From positions 1 to 64,000 of the forward strand of contig NZ_MIET01000071.1 of assembly GCF_003590335.1 (NCBI RefSeq): a stretch of DNA of 64,000 bases, written 5' to 3'. Positions 37,135-46,700 of this stretch are shown here, in pieces. Position 1 is the first letter of the stretch, and each line of letters opens with the position of its first letter. The position numbers and the translations under genes were made by a program. The notes under the pieces are model-generated. The model was not told the DNA's origin. It did no database searches and saw only the letters and a list, made by a program, of their open reading frames with translations. The DNA is from Pseudoalteromonas sp. MSK9-3 (GTDB lineage Bacteria; Pseudomonadota; Gammaproteobacteria; Enterobacterales; Alteromonadaceae).

Positions 37135-38749
37135 GTGCATCTTCACGGCTGTCACAAAATGCATCTGCGCCGAGCTTTTCACGGATATTGAAGCGATGTA
37201 ACCTGTCACAAGTTTCTTTATTAGGTGAAAAGATATAAACCTTACAATTGGCGTCTAGCGCATCCTTTATGGCGTTTTCTAGCGCCAAACTCACGGTTAC
37301 ATCAAGCATTGCCACGTCGCTTAAATCTAACACCATTGCTTGATATTTATTGATGTCTCTATGTTGACGTGCGATAGCTTTTGAAACACTGAATATCATT
37401 GGGCCAGATAGGTAAAAATACAGTAACTGACCTTTAGCTTGTTCAAATAAGTGACGCTCAGTGTCACTCATTGGTACATCGCCATCAGTATCACTGATGG
37501 CTTTAACTTGCTCTGCTTGAACTTGGCTTAGGCGCTCGATAACAATAATGTTAGAGATAAATACACCGAGTCCTACAGCGACAATTAAATCAACAAATAC
37601 GGTTAAGAGCATCACCCCGTACATGATAGCCATCTGCATTAAGCTGAGCTTGTGGGCGCGTTGGATAAAACTCCAATCGAGGATATTAAATCCGACATAT
37701 ACAGCGATACCGGCTAAAACAGCCATGGGGATCGGTTCAGTTAGGCTACCAGCAACAAACACGACAGCCATTAAAATCAGCGCCCGAAAAATACCGGCTA
37801 GCGGAGAACGTGCGCCTACTTGTACGTTAACTACGGTGCCCATGGTGGCACCTGCACCAGGTAGTGCGCCAAACAGTCCAGATATCATGTTTGCAATACC
37901 TTGGCCACGTAGCTCTTTATCTGAGTCATGTTCTGTACGCGTTAAGCTGTCTCCAATGACGGCAGTTAACAAGGTATCAATACAGCCCAGCGTGCCTAAA
38001 ACAAGCGCATCAATGACCATTTCTGTAAAAAGTTCACTGGTAAATGTGGGCCACACGACAGAAGGCAGACCACTGGGGATTTCGCCAATACGTCGAATAC
38101 TGTCAGTATCAAATATGATGATAGAAAGTAACGTGATTGCAACTAATGCGACTAATTGGGCTGGCACATATTGACGATATTTTTTTGGTAGATAAAACAA
38201 AATACCTAACGTTAAAATACCGAGGAGTAATTCTGAAAAATGGATGTTGAGCAGCAGCTCAGGAAGTGCTTCGAGCGTGCCAATGACACCACCTAAAGGG
38301 GCCTTGTGACCGAGCAAGGGCGCTAATTGCAATATGATAAGAATAACGCCAATACCTGACATAAACCCCGATATGACACTGTAGGGCATGAGAGTGACAT
38401 ACTTACCTAATTTAAGGGTACCAAGCAGTATTTGAAATGCCCCAGCCATCATCACTACGGTAAAACCCATCGCTAACCCAGTTTCGGGGTAATTGGCCAT
38501 CATGGTGGTCAAAACGGCCGTCATGATAACAGTCATCGGACCTGTAGGCTCAGATATCAGAGATGTAGAGCCGCCAAATAGGGCAGCAAAGAGGCCGACT
38601 AGGATCGCGCCCCACATACCAGCTTCAGCGCCAGCGCCAGAAGCGACACCGAATGCTAATGCCAGTGGCAGAGAAATTATCGCAGTGGTCACACCACCGA
38701 ATAAATCTCCTTTTAAATTCATGTGCTTAAATCGAGATAAAGACAACAT
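37058..38749 (-). CDS. SulP-family anion transporter with STAS domain
   Basis: This is a 563-residue protein. About 14 membrane segments carry the SulP signature (FGGVTTAIISLPLALAFGVA, LFGGSTSLISEPTGPMT, GLFGALPGAGATMGTVVNVQ). A cytoplasmic STAS domain follows (about 420-540, MVLDLSDVAMLDVTVSLALE). Such proteins move bicarbonate, sulfate or other anions. ATG 38749 (MLSLSRFKHMNLKG) has GGAAG just upstream and fits family N-termini; ATG 38779 is the alternative. The last 25 codons overlap the LysR gene on the other strand. Confidence 0.87.
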   Translation of the reverse strand: MLSLSRFKHMNLKGDLFGGVTTAIISLPLALAFGVASGAGAEAGMWGAILVGLFAALFGGSTSLISEPTGPMTVIMTAVLTTMMANYPETGLAMGFTVVMMAGAFQILLGTLKLGKYVTLMPYSVISGFMSGIGVILIILQLAPLLGHKAPLGGVIGTLEALPELLLNIHFSELLLGILTLGILFYLPKKYRQYVPAQLVALVAITLLSIIIFDTDSIRRIGEIPSGLPSVVWPTFTSELFTEMVIDALVLGTLGCIDTLLTAVIGDSLTRTEHDSDKELRGQGIANMISGLFGALPGAGATMGTVVNVQVGARSPLAGIFRALILMAVVFVAGSLTEPIPMAVLAGIAVYVGFNILDWSFIQRAHKLSLMQMAIMYGVMLLTVFVDLIVAVGLGVFISNIIVIERLSQVQAEQVKAISDTDGDVPMSDTERHLFEQAKGQLLYFYLSGPMIFSVSKAIARQHRDINKYQAMVLDLSDVAMLDVTVSLALENAIKDALDANCKVYIFSPNKETCDRLHRFNIREKLGADAFCDSREDALNQALAAMNLADQNVQPSGQAANVG

Positions 38750-38906
38750 TGGACTTCCATACCGCGAGATTTCACGCATTTTACACTAATTTGTTCCTTT
38801 AACTATCAGAACTTCAATATTTTTTTACAATTTGCCGCGTACCCAAGCGATATAGCTTTGTGGTAGTATCCCTAACTATTAGTCTTGGAAGTAGTTATAA
38901 TTAGCC

Positions 38907-40118
38907 ATGTTTCAACCAGTTAGCCTCTTTGTCGGGTTACGATATGCCAAAGCAGCAAAGGGAAATGCTTTTATTTCTTTTATCTCATTTTTTTCTATCG
39001 CAGGTATTGCGCTAGGCTTAATGTCGTTGATCACGGTGAGCTCTGTGATGAATGGGTTTGAGCAGTCTTTAAAAAGTGCGATGCTTGACTTAATTCCCCA
39101 TGTGCAATTAAAAACACACAATGCCGCTAAAGCCGATACAGAAAAATTACTCGAGCAGTTAAACAGTCACCCATTAGTTGAACGCGTACAACCCTACATC
39201 ACTTCTGATGTGATATTACAGACCAATCAAGAATTAATGGGAGTGCGTTTACAAGGGCTCTTTTCTGGATACGATAATGCGGTCAGCAAACACGTAGAAT
39301 TAGGTAATCTTAAAACGATTGATAAGCAAAAATACCAATTGGTGATCAGCCGTTACCTAGCCAATAAACTCGGCGTTGGGGTCGGTGATAAGCTCCGTGT
39401 TATGTTACCAGAAGTAACCAGTTATACTCCATTAGGGCGGGTGCCAATGCAGCGCCTTTTTACGGTTGCAGCGTTATATAATTCAAAAAGTGAAGCAGAT
39501 ATGCACTTAGCTTTTGCTGACGGTAAGAGCTTGATGCGCTTAATGAGACGCAATGATACACATTCATTCGATATTAGTATCACGCTAAAAGATGCTTTTG
39601 CGTTACAACCCTTTTATACAGCAACCGCCAGCAGTTACGCAGAATATGAAAAAGATGACTGGCAAACGCAACAAGGCGCGTTGTTTGCCGCTGTTGCTAT
39701 GGAAAAGCGTGTTATGTCGATGCTATTAGGATTAATCGTCATTGTCGCTGTGTTTAATATTTTGTCGGCTTTATCAATGATGGTTAGAGAAAAACAAGGA
39801 GAAGTCGCCATTTTACAAACCTTAGGGTTTACACCAACTATGATTGCGCGGGTATTTATGGTGCAAGGTTTATACAATGGGTTGGTTGGAACTATTATTG
39901 GCACGGCCTTAGGTTTAGTCGTAGCGAGTAACATTAACATCATACTTGACTCGTTAGGCTTATCCTTATTGGGCGGGGCAAAACTTCCCGTATTATTTTC
40001 ACCAATTGGTTTAGTCTCAATGGCCATCGCGAGTATTGCGATGAGTTTTGTTGCGACATTATACCCTGCAAAAAAAGCAGCTAACGTTTTACCCGCTGAG
40101 GTTTTAAGATATGAGTAA
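38907..40118 (+). CDS. lolC: Lipoprotein-releasing ABC transporter permease LolC
   Basis: The protein has 403 residues. The N-terminal membrane helix sits in SLFVGLRYAKAAKGNAFISF, the typical LolC/E start. A large periplasmic domain follows, then three C-terminal helices (FtsX domain). LolCDE extracts outer-membrane lipoproteins from the inner membrane and hands them to LolA. It overlaps lolD by 8 bases, indicating translational coupling. Confidence 0.92.
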   Translation: MFQPVSLFVGLRYAKAAKGNAFISFISFFSIAGIALGLMSLITVSSVMNGFEQSLKSAMLDLIPHVQLKTHNAAKADTEKLLEQLNSHPLVERVQPYITSDVILQTNQELMGVRLQGLFSGYDNAVSKHVELGNLKTIDKQKYQLVISRYLANKLGVGVGDKLRVMLPEVTSYTPLGRVPMQRLFTVAALYNSKSEADMHLAFADGKSLMRLMRRNDTHSFDISITLKDAFALQPFYTATASSYAEYEKDDWQTQQGALFAAVAMEKRVMSMLLGLIVIVAVFNILSALSMMVREKQGEVAILQTLGFTPTMIARVFMVQGLYNGLVGTIIGTALGLVVASNINIILDSLGLSLLGGAKLPVLFSPIGLVSMAIASIAMSFVATLYPAKKAANVLPAEVLRYE

Positions 40119-40818
40119 TTTAGTAATTGAATGCAAACAGTTGGGCAAATCGTACCAAGATGGGAAAAACCAAGTTGAGGTTTTAAAAGGCGTTAATTTA
40201 TCCGTTACCCAAGGTGAAATGCTGGCCATTGTAGGCAGCTCTGGATCTGGTAAAAGTACCCTGTTACATATTTTAGGCACTCTCGATAAAGCATCGAGTG
40301 GTAGCGTGAAAATCAAAGGCGAAGAAGTAGCTGCCTTGTCTCGTAACAACCAAGCCGAGTTTAGAAATCAATATTTAGGGTTTATTTATCAGTTTCATCA
40401 TTTATTGATGGAGTTTACCGCATTAGAAAATGTTGCGATGCCGCTTCTTATCAAGGGAGTTAACAAGCAGAAAGCAAAGGTTACCGCAACCGATATGCTC
40501 GATAAAGTAGGGCTTGCACACAGGGCTGACCATAAACCTTCAGAATTATCTGGTGGGGAGCGCCAGCGCGTTGCGATTGCACGGGCATTGGTAACTAAAC
40601 CCGCTTTAGTTTTAGCTGATGAGCCTACAGGTAATTTAGATAAACATAATGCCATGAAGATATATGAGCTTTTATCGCAATTAAACAAAGAATTACAAAC
40701 CAGCTTCGTGGTGGTGACACATGATTTGGACCTCGCAGCCAAGTTAGGTCGCAGTGTGCAACTCGATGATGGGGTATTGTCAGAGGCTACGGTTAAACCC
40801 GGAGCTGAACATGCTTAG
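40111..40818 (+). CDS. lolD: Lipoprotein-releasing ABC transporter ATPase LolD
   Basis: This is a 235-residue ABC ATPase: Walker A GSSGSGKST, Q-loop in YQFHHLLMEF, signature LSGGERQRVAIARAL, Walker B VLADEPTGNLD, H-loop VVTHD. FHHLLMEFTALENV is the LolD-type motif. The gene overlaps both neighbours by 8 bases, forming lolC-lolD-lolE. Confidence 0.95.
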   Translation: MSNLVIECKQLGKSYQDGKNQVEVLKGVNLSVTQGEMLAIVGSSGSGKSTLLHILGTLDKASSGSVKIKGEEVAALSRNNQAEFRNQYLGFIYQFHHLLMEFTALENVAMPLLIKGVNKQKAKVTATDMLDKVGLAHRADHKPSELSGGERQRVAIARALVTKPALVLADEPTGNLDKHNAMKIYELLSQLNKELQTSFVVVTHDLDLAAKLGRSVQLDDGVLSEATVKPGAEHA

Positions 40819-42040
40819 TCTTTATTTAAGTAAACGGTTTCGTCAATCTAAGCAAAAAACTGGCTTTGTGAGTTTATTAAGTAAAGCATCAACCTTAGGT
40901 GTGATGTTAGGCGTTGCAGTACTTATCATTGCATTATCGGTGATTAATGGCTTTGAACAGCAGTTGGAAGAGCGATTGCTGTCGGTTGTGCCACAAGTGA
41001 GTTATCAAGCGCCGTATGATCCTATTGATGATTGGCAAGCTAAAGTGGCACTGCTTAATCAACATCCTCGGATTGTTGCAGCTGCCCCAGAAATTAATTT
41101 AACAGCAATGGTGCAGTTCAAAGGGCAACTCAAAGCTGCACAACTCAAAGGTGTACAGCCAAGTATCCACACTGAGGTTTCTTCAGTATCACGTTATATT
41201 CAAGGTGGTAACTTAGACGAATTAGTGCCTGGCAGTTTGATTTTAGGTAATCGTATCGCTGAGCGTTTAAATGTGAATGTTGGTGATAAAGTAACCCTTC
41301 TTGTAGCAAATAAACATGCTGAACAGCCTCTGGCTGCACCAAAGCGTATGAGTACCACCTTAATTGGTGTGGTTAAAATGGGGGGCCCCATTGATGAGTC
41401 TATCGCATTGGTTAATTTGGCTGATTTACAAAGTGCGCTGGGGTTGAAGCCAAGTCAAACGACGGGGCTCAGAGCTAAAGTGCAAGACGTGTTCGACGCC
41501 CATCAAATAGCAATGACAGCGGGGAGCCGTTTGCCTGATTTGGTCTATGTAAATAGTTGGTTCAGGACCCAAGGAAGTTTATATCAGGATATCCAGATGG
41601 TACGTACCATTGTGTTTTTAGTGGTGTTTTTGATAATTGCGGTTGCCAGTTTTAATATTGTTTCCTCGATGGTAATGGAAGTAAAAGAAAAACAAGCCAA
41701 TATAGCGATACTTAAAACCATGGGAGCTAAAGATCGCACAATATTTGCAACTTTTGCGATGCAAGGTGTTGGTTACGCACTCATTGGCGCTCTATTTGGT
41801 ACAGTCATTGGGGTGCTACTTGCGATCAATCTACCAGATTTATTTAATGCTATATTTAGTCAGTCGGGTAGTAACCCATTGGCAGGTGTATATTTTGTTG
41901 AGTTTTTACCCTCGAAGTTGGTTTGGTCTGATATTCTTATCACGCTCAGTGTGACGTTTATTTTAGCTGTGCTAGCGAGTGTTTACCCCGCTTGGCAAGC
42001 GACCAAGACGGAGCCTGCATCTGTATTAGGCAACAGTTAA
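40811..42040 (+). CDS. lolE: Lipoprotein-releasing ABC transporter permease LolE
   Basis: This is a 409-residue protein with the same architecture as LolC (N-terminal helix after LSKRFRQSKQKTGFVSLLS, periplasmic domain, FtsX helices VFLIIAVASFNIVSSMVM and after). ATG 40811 (MLSLYLSKRF) is chosen; it overlaps lolD by 8 bases as lolD overlaps lolC. The longer frame begins inside lolD and is not plausible. A weak stem CAGCAG/CTGCTG lies downstream in the gap to the convergent chemosensory operon. Confidence 0.92.
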   Translation: MLSLYLSKRFRQSKQKTGFVSLLSKASTLGVMLGVAVLIIALSVINGFEQQLEERLLSVVPQVSYQAPYDPIDDWQAKVALLNQHPRIVAAAPEINLTAMVQFKGQLKAAQLKGVQPSIHTEVSSVSRYIQGGNLDELVPGSLILGNRIAERLNVNVGDKVTLLVANKHAEQPLAAPKRMSTTLIGVVKMGGPIDESIALVNLADLQSALGLKPSQTTGLRAKVQDVFDAHQIAMTAGSRLPDLVYVNSWFRTQGSLYQDIQMVRTIVFLVVFLIIAVASFNIVSSMVMEVKEKQANIAILKTMGAKDRTIFATFAMQGVGYALIGALFGTVIGVLLAINLPDLFNAIFSQSGSNPLAGVYFVEFLPSKLVWSDILITLSVTFILAVLASVYPAWQATKTEPASVLGNS

Positions 42041-42096
42041 CCCCAGTTTTTGGATAACTTTTCAGCAGTTTATTATTTGATAGGCTGCTGCTTTAT

Positions 42097-43728
42097 TTAT
42101 GAATCAAAGTGTAAATAGCTAGATTTATCCGCAACCACATAACTGATGAATTCCTCTAAGGGGAGTGGCTTACTGTAATGGTAACCTTGAATATACTCGA
42201 CGCCCTTGGCTTTGGCATAAATCATCTGCTCCATGTCCTCAACGCCTTCTGCCACAATTGGCTTATCTAGGTTTTTAGCTAACGACACAATAGAATTAAA
42301 CACGGATTGCAGACGGTCATCTTTAACCACGTTAGTTACAAATGAGCGGTCAATTTTTATCTCATCAAAGTTTAGCTTACACAAGTAACTTAAACTTGAA
42401 AAACCGGTACCAAAGTCATCGAGAGAAATGATAAACCCATGGCGCTGGAGTGACATAAGTACTTCGTTTACATAGTTAAAATTATCTATTAGTGCTGATT
42501 CGGTCAGCTCTAACTTAATTTTATTAGGTGAAAGATGATACTCGGCCAAAGTAGAAAGTAGCTTTTTCTCAAAGTTAATATCTAATATTTCAATGACGCT
42601 AATATTGATTGAGAAGAGATAAAACCCAGAATCAATTGCCTCAGTATCAAGTTCACTGAGCAGGCGCCTTATTTGTGAAAGGGTAAAAAGGGTTAATTTA
42701 TTGATTTCCCCAGAGCTTTCAATAATCGGGATAAATGTAGCAGGTGATACCGGTTTTCCTCCCATACTCCAGCGCATCAGGCACTCAGCACCAATCAAAC
42801 ACTCTGTACTGGTATCGTGTATTGGCTGAAACGCGATATGAAAGTCGTTTTTTAATGCCTCTATTTGCATAGATGCCCGCAGTTCTGTTTCTATTTTATT
42901 TTGCCATTCAATTTGTTTAGCCAGGGCGTCTTGGAATTCGACTAAACGCAATTTCTCAGACAGGACATCAAAGGTGGCCATTTCAGCTTTGTTTAAGCTA
43001 ATCTCATGGTCGTCGTGTTCTTTTTCTCGGTAATAACCAAGGGCAACGTTGCTGTAAAAGCTATTGCCATTAAAGTTAAAAGGTGCATTTAGTTCATTGT
43101 ATAAATGCTCAATATTAAATGCATGCTCAATAGGCACAAAGGCACTAAAGCAGTCGGTTGAATACTTAGAAAATGTGGCGTCTTCAAATTCGATTTGAAA
43201 GCGAGAGAGCACTTCCATAAAGACTAAGTTGGCAACGCCAATATTCCAGACCTCTGAGATGCGTTGGTAGTTGCAAATTCGCACACAGCACATGGTGCCA
43301 TACCCACCGACATCTTTAATTCTGTTAACGAAGGCATCTCTATATAGTAAGCCGGTATGAGGATCTTGAATGGCTAATTGTTTATTTAAACGACGGATTG
43401 CGATTAATTCTTCAATTGGACTAAAACGTACATAGGTCATGGCCTCTTTCGGGACAAAATCAAGTTTCATCCAAGTCACTGTGCTGTTATCAACACTGAC
43501 CCCGACTTCTGAACTAAATGGCTCACTTGCACAGACAAAGACTTTACGCGTGCTTTGTGTCTCGTAATTTTCATTCAGTAACTTTAAGTGGGGAGCGTCA
43601 TTTAAATTATCGTTTTCTGACAAGTTAAACAGGCTACTGGCACATTTCGAGATATCGGTGATCATACCCGACGTATCGTATGCAATGTAGGTGAGTGAGA
43701 ATAATTCAGTGATCTGCTGGCTCGACAT
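42097..43728 (-). CDS. Degenerate-GGDEF/EAL protein, predicted c-di-GMP phosphodiesterase
   Basis: This is a 543-residue protein. The N-terminal region looks PAS-like (LTYIAYDTSGMITDISKCAS). The following GGDEF-like domain lacks the catalytic signature (TDCFSAFVP at the expected place). The C-terminal EAL domain keeps the metal and base residues: ECL in GAECLMRW, LELTESAL, DDFGTGFSSLSYL, KIDRSFV, VAEGVED. It should therefore degrade, not make, c-di-GMP. It lies 3 bases after cheB at the end of the chemosensory operon, so it is a likely output or modulator of that system. There are no membrane segments. Confidence 0.85.
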   Translation of the reverse strand: MSSQQITELFSLTYIAYDTSGMITDISKCASSLFNLSENDNLNDAPHLKLLNENYETQSTRKVFVCASEPFSSEVGVSVDNSTVTWMKLDFVPKEAMTYVRFSPIEELIAIRRLNKQLAIQDPHTGLLYRDAFVNRIKDVGGYGTMCCVRICNYQRISEVWNIGVANLVFMEVLSRFQIEFEDATFSKYSTDCFSAFVPIEHAFNIEHLYNELNAPFNFNGNSFYSNVALGYYREKEHDDHEISLNKAEMATFDVLSEKLRLVEFQDALAKQIEWQNKIETELRASMQIEALKNDFHIAFQPIHDTSTECLIGAECLMRWSMGGKPVSPATFIPIIESSGEINKLTLFTLSQIRRLLSELDTEAIDSGFYLFSINISVIEILDINFEKKLLSTLAEYHLSPNKIKLELTESALIDNFNYVNEVLMSLQRHGFIISLDDFGTGFSSLSYLCKLNFDEIKIDRSFVTNVVKDDRLQSVFNSIVSLAKNLDKPIVAEGVEDMEQMIYAKAKGVEYIQGYHYSKPLPLEEFISYVVADKSSYLHFDS

Positions 43729-43731
43729 ATT

Positions 43732-44796
43732 TTAACCTAGTAGCTTTTGAATTTGATAAGGTATGTTCTCTAAAGCGTAAACTTTATCTACACCACCACG
43801 GTCTATTGCTTCTTTTGGCATACCAAAAATGACACAACTGCCTTCACTTTGCGCGAACGTAATCGCGCCTTGCTTTTTCATTTCTAACATACCAGTAGCA
43901 CCGTCGTCACCCATGCCCGTCAGGATGACACCTATGGCATTGTTACCCGCTGATTGTGCGACTGAACGAAACAGTACATCAACAGAAGGTTTATGCCGAC
44001 TTACCAAAGGGCCGTCTTTTATTTCCAAATAATAGTCTTTACTTTGGCGGTTTACCAATAAATGGCGTCCACCTGGCGCGATATAAATGCCATTTTTCTG
44101 CAGTACGTCACCGTCTTTAGCTTCTTGAACATGATGGTCGCTTAACGCATTTAAACGTTGTGCGAAGGCAAAGGTAAATTTAGCTGGCATGTGTTGAACA
44201 ATGACAATGGGCGGACCGTTTACAGGCATCATGGTGATGAGCTGACTAATGGCTTCTGTGCCACCCGTAGAAGCGCCAATAGCAATGATTTTGGTGGTTT
44301 TCACAACGTGGTTTTGGTCTGTTTTTTCTAGGATCACATCAGTGGAATGCCGTTCCCGTATGGTACTGTCTCGATTTAAATAGCTCACCGCTCTCACTTT
44401 TGCTTTACTGGCTGCTTTTAGGGTTTTTAAAAGCATGTTTACATGATCACTCTCCAAGTAATCTGTTAATTGAGAGGTGGGCTTTGCAATAACATCGATT
44501 GCGCCACAAGCCAAGGCTTCAATCGCAGTGGTAGAGTGCTTTTGAGTCAATATGGAAAAAATGACGATAGGGGTTGGGCGTTCTTCCATAATTTTCTTTA
44601 AGAAGGTGAGCCCATCCATTTTTGGCATTTCGATGTCGAGCAAAATAACATCAGGCCAGTTTGTGCGCATCTTTCGTTCGGCAATAATCGGGTCGGGTGC
44701 AGCACCTAGCAGAGTTAATTTTGGGTCGCGCTTAATGATGTCACCCATTACTTGGCGAATGACCGCGGAATCATCAACAATAAAAATAGAAGTCAT
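43732..44796 (-). CDS. cheB: Chemotaxis response regulator methylesterase CheB
   Basis: This is a 354-residue protein. The receiver domain (1-120) has phospho-acceptor Asp54 in ILLDIEMPKMDGL. The C-terminal methylesterase/deamidase domain has the catalytic Ser in AIGASTGGTEAI, His in VQHMPAKFT and Asp in GMGDDGATGM. It removes methyl groups from MCP glutamates. The start overlaps the cheR stop by 4 bases (ATGA-type coupling). Confidence 0.93.
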   Translation of the reverse strand: MTSIFIVDDSAVIRQVMGDIIKRDPKLTLLGAAPDPIIAERKMRTNWPDVILLDIEMPKMDGLTFLKKIMEERPTPIVIFSILTQKHSTTAIEALACGAIDVIAKPTSQLTDYLESDHVNMLLKTLKAASKAKVRAVSYLNRDSTIRERHSTDVILEKTDQNHVVKTTKIIAIGASTGGTEAISQLITMMPVNGPPIVIVQHMPAKFTFAFAQRLNALSDHHVQEAKDGDVLQKNGIYIAPGGRHLLVNRQSKDYYLEIKDGPLVSRHKPSVDVLFRSVAQSAGNNAIGVILTGMGDDGATGMLEMKKQGAITFAQSEGSCVIFGMPKEAIDRGGVDKVYALENIPYQIQKLLG

Positions 44797-45593
44797 GGCG
44801 CAATCTTTTTGTAAATACAGGGTTTGAGCATTTCTAGGTCATCACGTTTATAACGTAACGCTTCCGAATGACCTAAAAATAGTAAGCCGGCATGATTCAA
44901 GCGTTTAACTACGTTATTGAGTATTTCTAATTGTTTTGCTTCATCGAAATAAATGAGTATGTTGCGCAGAAAAATAATATCAAAAGAATAGTCGACCGTT
45001 TTTAAAGCTAAGAGGTTATCTACATTAAATGTACACCCTTCTTTTATTTGTTTAGCAACAGAAAAGCTTCCTTCATGAATACCAAACCCTTTTAGGCAGT
45101 ATGCTTTTTTAAATTTGGCAGGCACTTTGCTTACGGTAGACATGGCAAAGCAAGCTTCTTGTGCCATAGAAATAGCTGTTTGAGATATATCAGTGCCATA
45201 AACATGCCAACTGCGGTTATAAAATAAGTCTTCAAGTATCATGGCAATACTATAGGCCTCCTCTCCTGTTGACGCGGCCGCACTCCAAGCCCTAACTGGA
45301 GAACGAGTGGGGGGCTTATCTTTCAAGTACGTACAAAGAAACTCAAATTGACTCATTTCACGAAAAAAGTAAGTCTCGTGGGTGGTCATTTTATCAATAA
45401 ATTTACTTAATTCCGCTGTGCCTTGCTCACTGAGTATTAAACGATAATATTGTGCGTACGACTCACTGCCGGTCACTCTCAATCTGTTGGCAAGTCTACT
45501 CGCCATGATATCGCATTTATGTCGTGCTAAGCGGATCCCTGTTTGCTGTTCCAATATACGATTCAATTGATTGAATTCTTGCTCAGAGATCAT
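44793..45593 (-). CDS. cheR: Chemotaxis methyltransferase CheR
   Basis: This is a 266-residue protein. The N-terminal helical domain is followed by the SAM-binding domain with YFFREMSQFEFL, RAWSAAASTGEEAYSIAM and DIIFLRNILIYFD. It methylates receptor glutamates. It lies between cheW and cheB with a 2-base gap on one side and a 4-base overlap on the other. Confidence 0.93.
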   Translation of the reverse strand: MISEQEFNQLNRILEQQTGIRLARHKCDIMASRLANRLRVTGSESYAQYYRLILSEQGTAELSKFIDKMTTHETYFFREMSQFEFLCTYLKDKPPTRSPVRAWSAAASTGEEAYSIAMILEDLFYNRSWHVYGTDISQTAISMAQEACFAMSTVSKVPAKFKKAYCLKGFGIHEGSFSVAKQIKEGCTFNVDNLLALKTVDYSFDIIFLRNILIYFDEAKQLEILNNVVKRLNHAGLLFLGHSEALRYKRDDLEMLKPCIYKKIAP

Positions 45594-45595
45594 AA

Positions 45596-46135
45596 TTACA
45601 ACTTACAATAGTCGGTAAAAAATATATCCTGAGATGTTTTTAATAGAGCGTTTATTTCATTGATATCCAGCACCTTAGACATGTCTAACAGAGTCGTTAA
45701 GCGGTTATGTAATTTCGCCATTTTCCATACATATTGCCGTGGAATATTAGAACCAAATGAAGGAGATGATTCTAGGTGGTCATCAATTATATATTCAATC
45801 GACACAACACTATTGACGAGCATACCTACCGTGACAGTTTCCCCAATTACCTCATCAATAAATTCATACAGGACAATGCAGCTATATCGGTCATAGTCTA
45901 GGGTCTTTTTGAGTGATAATCGGTTTTGAATATCGAGCACAGGAATAACACTCCCGCGTACATTTATTACTCCTTTTATAACAGTTGAACACATAGGGAT
46001 CATGGTGGTATCTGTGTATTCAATGACCTCTTTGACTGATCCGATAGGGATCCCAAAATTATCATGACCAATACAGACAAATAAGTAACGGTTGTTATTA
46101 TTTGCGTGGGCGGTGTGACTCTCAATCATGTCCAT
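45596..46135 (-). CDS. cheW: CheW-like coupling protein (first of two)
   Basis: This is a 179-residue single CheW domain: YLFVCIGHDNFGIPIGSVKE, then IKGVINVRGSVIPVLDIQNR, then MLVNSVVSIEYI. It joins CheA to the MCP. It carries a C-terminal tail rich in Asp/Ile/Leu after the domain. It overlaps the upstream cheW by 14 bases. Two distinct CheW proteins in one operon suggest different array positions (inference). Confidence 0.9.
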   Translation of the reverse strand: MDMIESHTAHANNNNRYLFVCIGHDNFGIPIGSVKEVIEYTDTTMIPMCSTVIKGVINVRGSVIPVLDIQNRLSLKKTLDYDRYSCIVLYEFIDEVIGETVTVGMLVNSVVSIEYIIDDHLESSPSFGSNIPRQYVWKMAKLHNRLTTLLDMSKVLDINEINALLKTSQDIFFTDYCKL

Positions 46136-46694
46136 CGATTACCTCACTGCCGGTTGTAGTTAGAGCGTCATCTATATGTTGGAGTTCATCTTCAGACTGG
46201 CTTAGTGCTTCAACTAGCTCTTGGTTATTTAATGTTAAAATACGCAATATATTTAAAATAGTGAGTATTTTATCCTCTAGCTTAGCTAGCCCGTAGACGA
46301 AGCGGCTTTGAAATTGGCCTCCAATGCTGGGCACATCATCGATGTCTGATTGAGAGATATCAATGACTTTAGTTACCATATCGACTTTAAGGCCGATGAC
46401 AATCGGATTTTCGTTGTATATGCATTCAGCAATAATGATACAGGTTCTATTGGTACAGGGTTGTTCTGGTTTACCAAGGCGAACCGACAAATCAAACACC
46501 GGAATGACATCACCTCTTAGGTTAATCGCCCCAATAATAAAGTCAGGCGACATTGGGATCGGGTCAACCTGAATGTATTCCATAATCTCTTTAACTGAAG
46601 AAATAGAAAGAGCGTAGGGGGTTTTATTGAGCTCAAAAGCCAAATATTTATCTTTTTCAATAAGGCCAACACTTTTTAGCGATTGCATAGGCAT
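46122..46694 (-). CDS. cheW: CheW-like coupling protein (second)
   Basis: This is a 190-residue CheW domain with YLAFELNKTPYALSISSVKE, IIGAINLRGDVIPVFDLSVR and IGLKVDMVTKVIDI, plus an acidic C-terminal tail (residues 160-190). The sequence is clearly divergent from its neighbour. It lies 6 bases downstream of the MCP gene. Confidence 0.9.
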   Translation of the reverse strand: MPMQSLKSVGLIEKDKYLAFELNKTPYALSISSVKEIMEYIQVDPIPMSPDFIIGAINLRGDVIPVFDLSVRLGKPEQPCTNRTCIIIAECIYNENPIVIGLKVDMVTKVIDISQSDIDDVPSIGGQFQSRFVYGLAKLEDKILTILNILRILTLNNQELVEALSQSEDELQHIDDALTTTGSEVIDGHD

Positions 46695-46700
46695 AACGGA

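Noticed and set aside
42041-42096. Terminator after lolE
   Set aside because: Only a 6-bp stem with a 19-base loop and a broken T-run; too weak to annotate.
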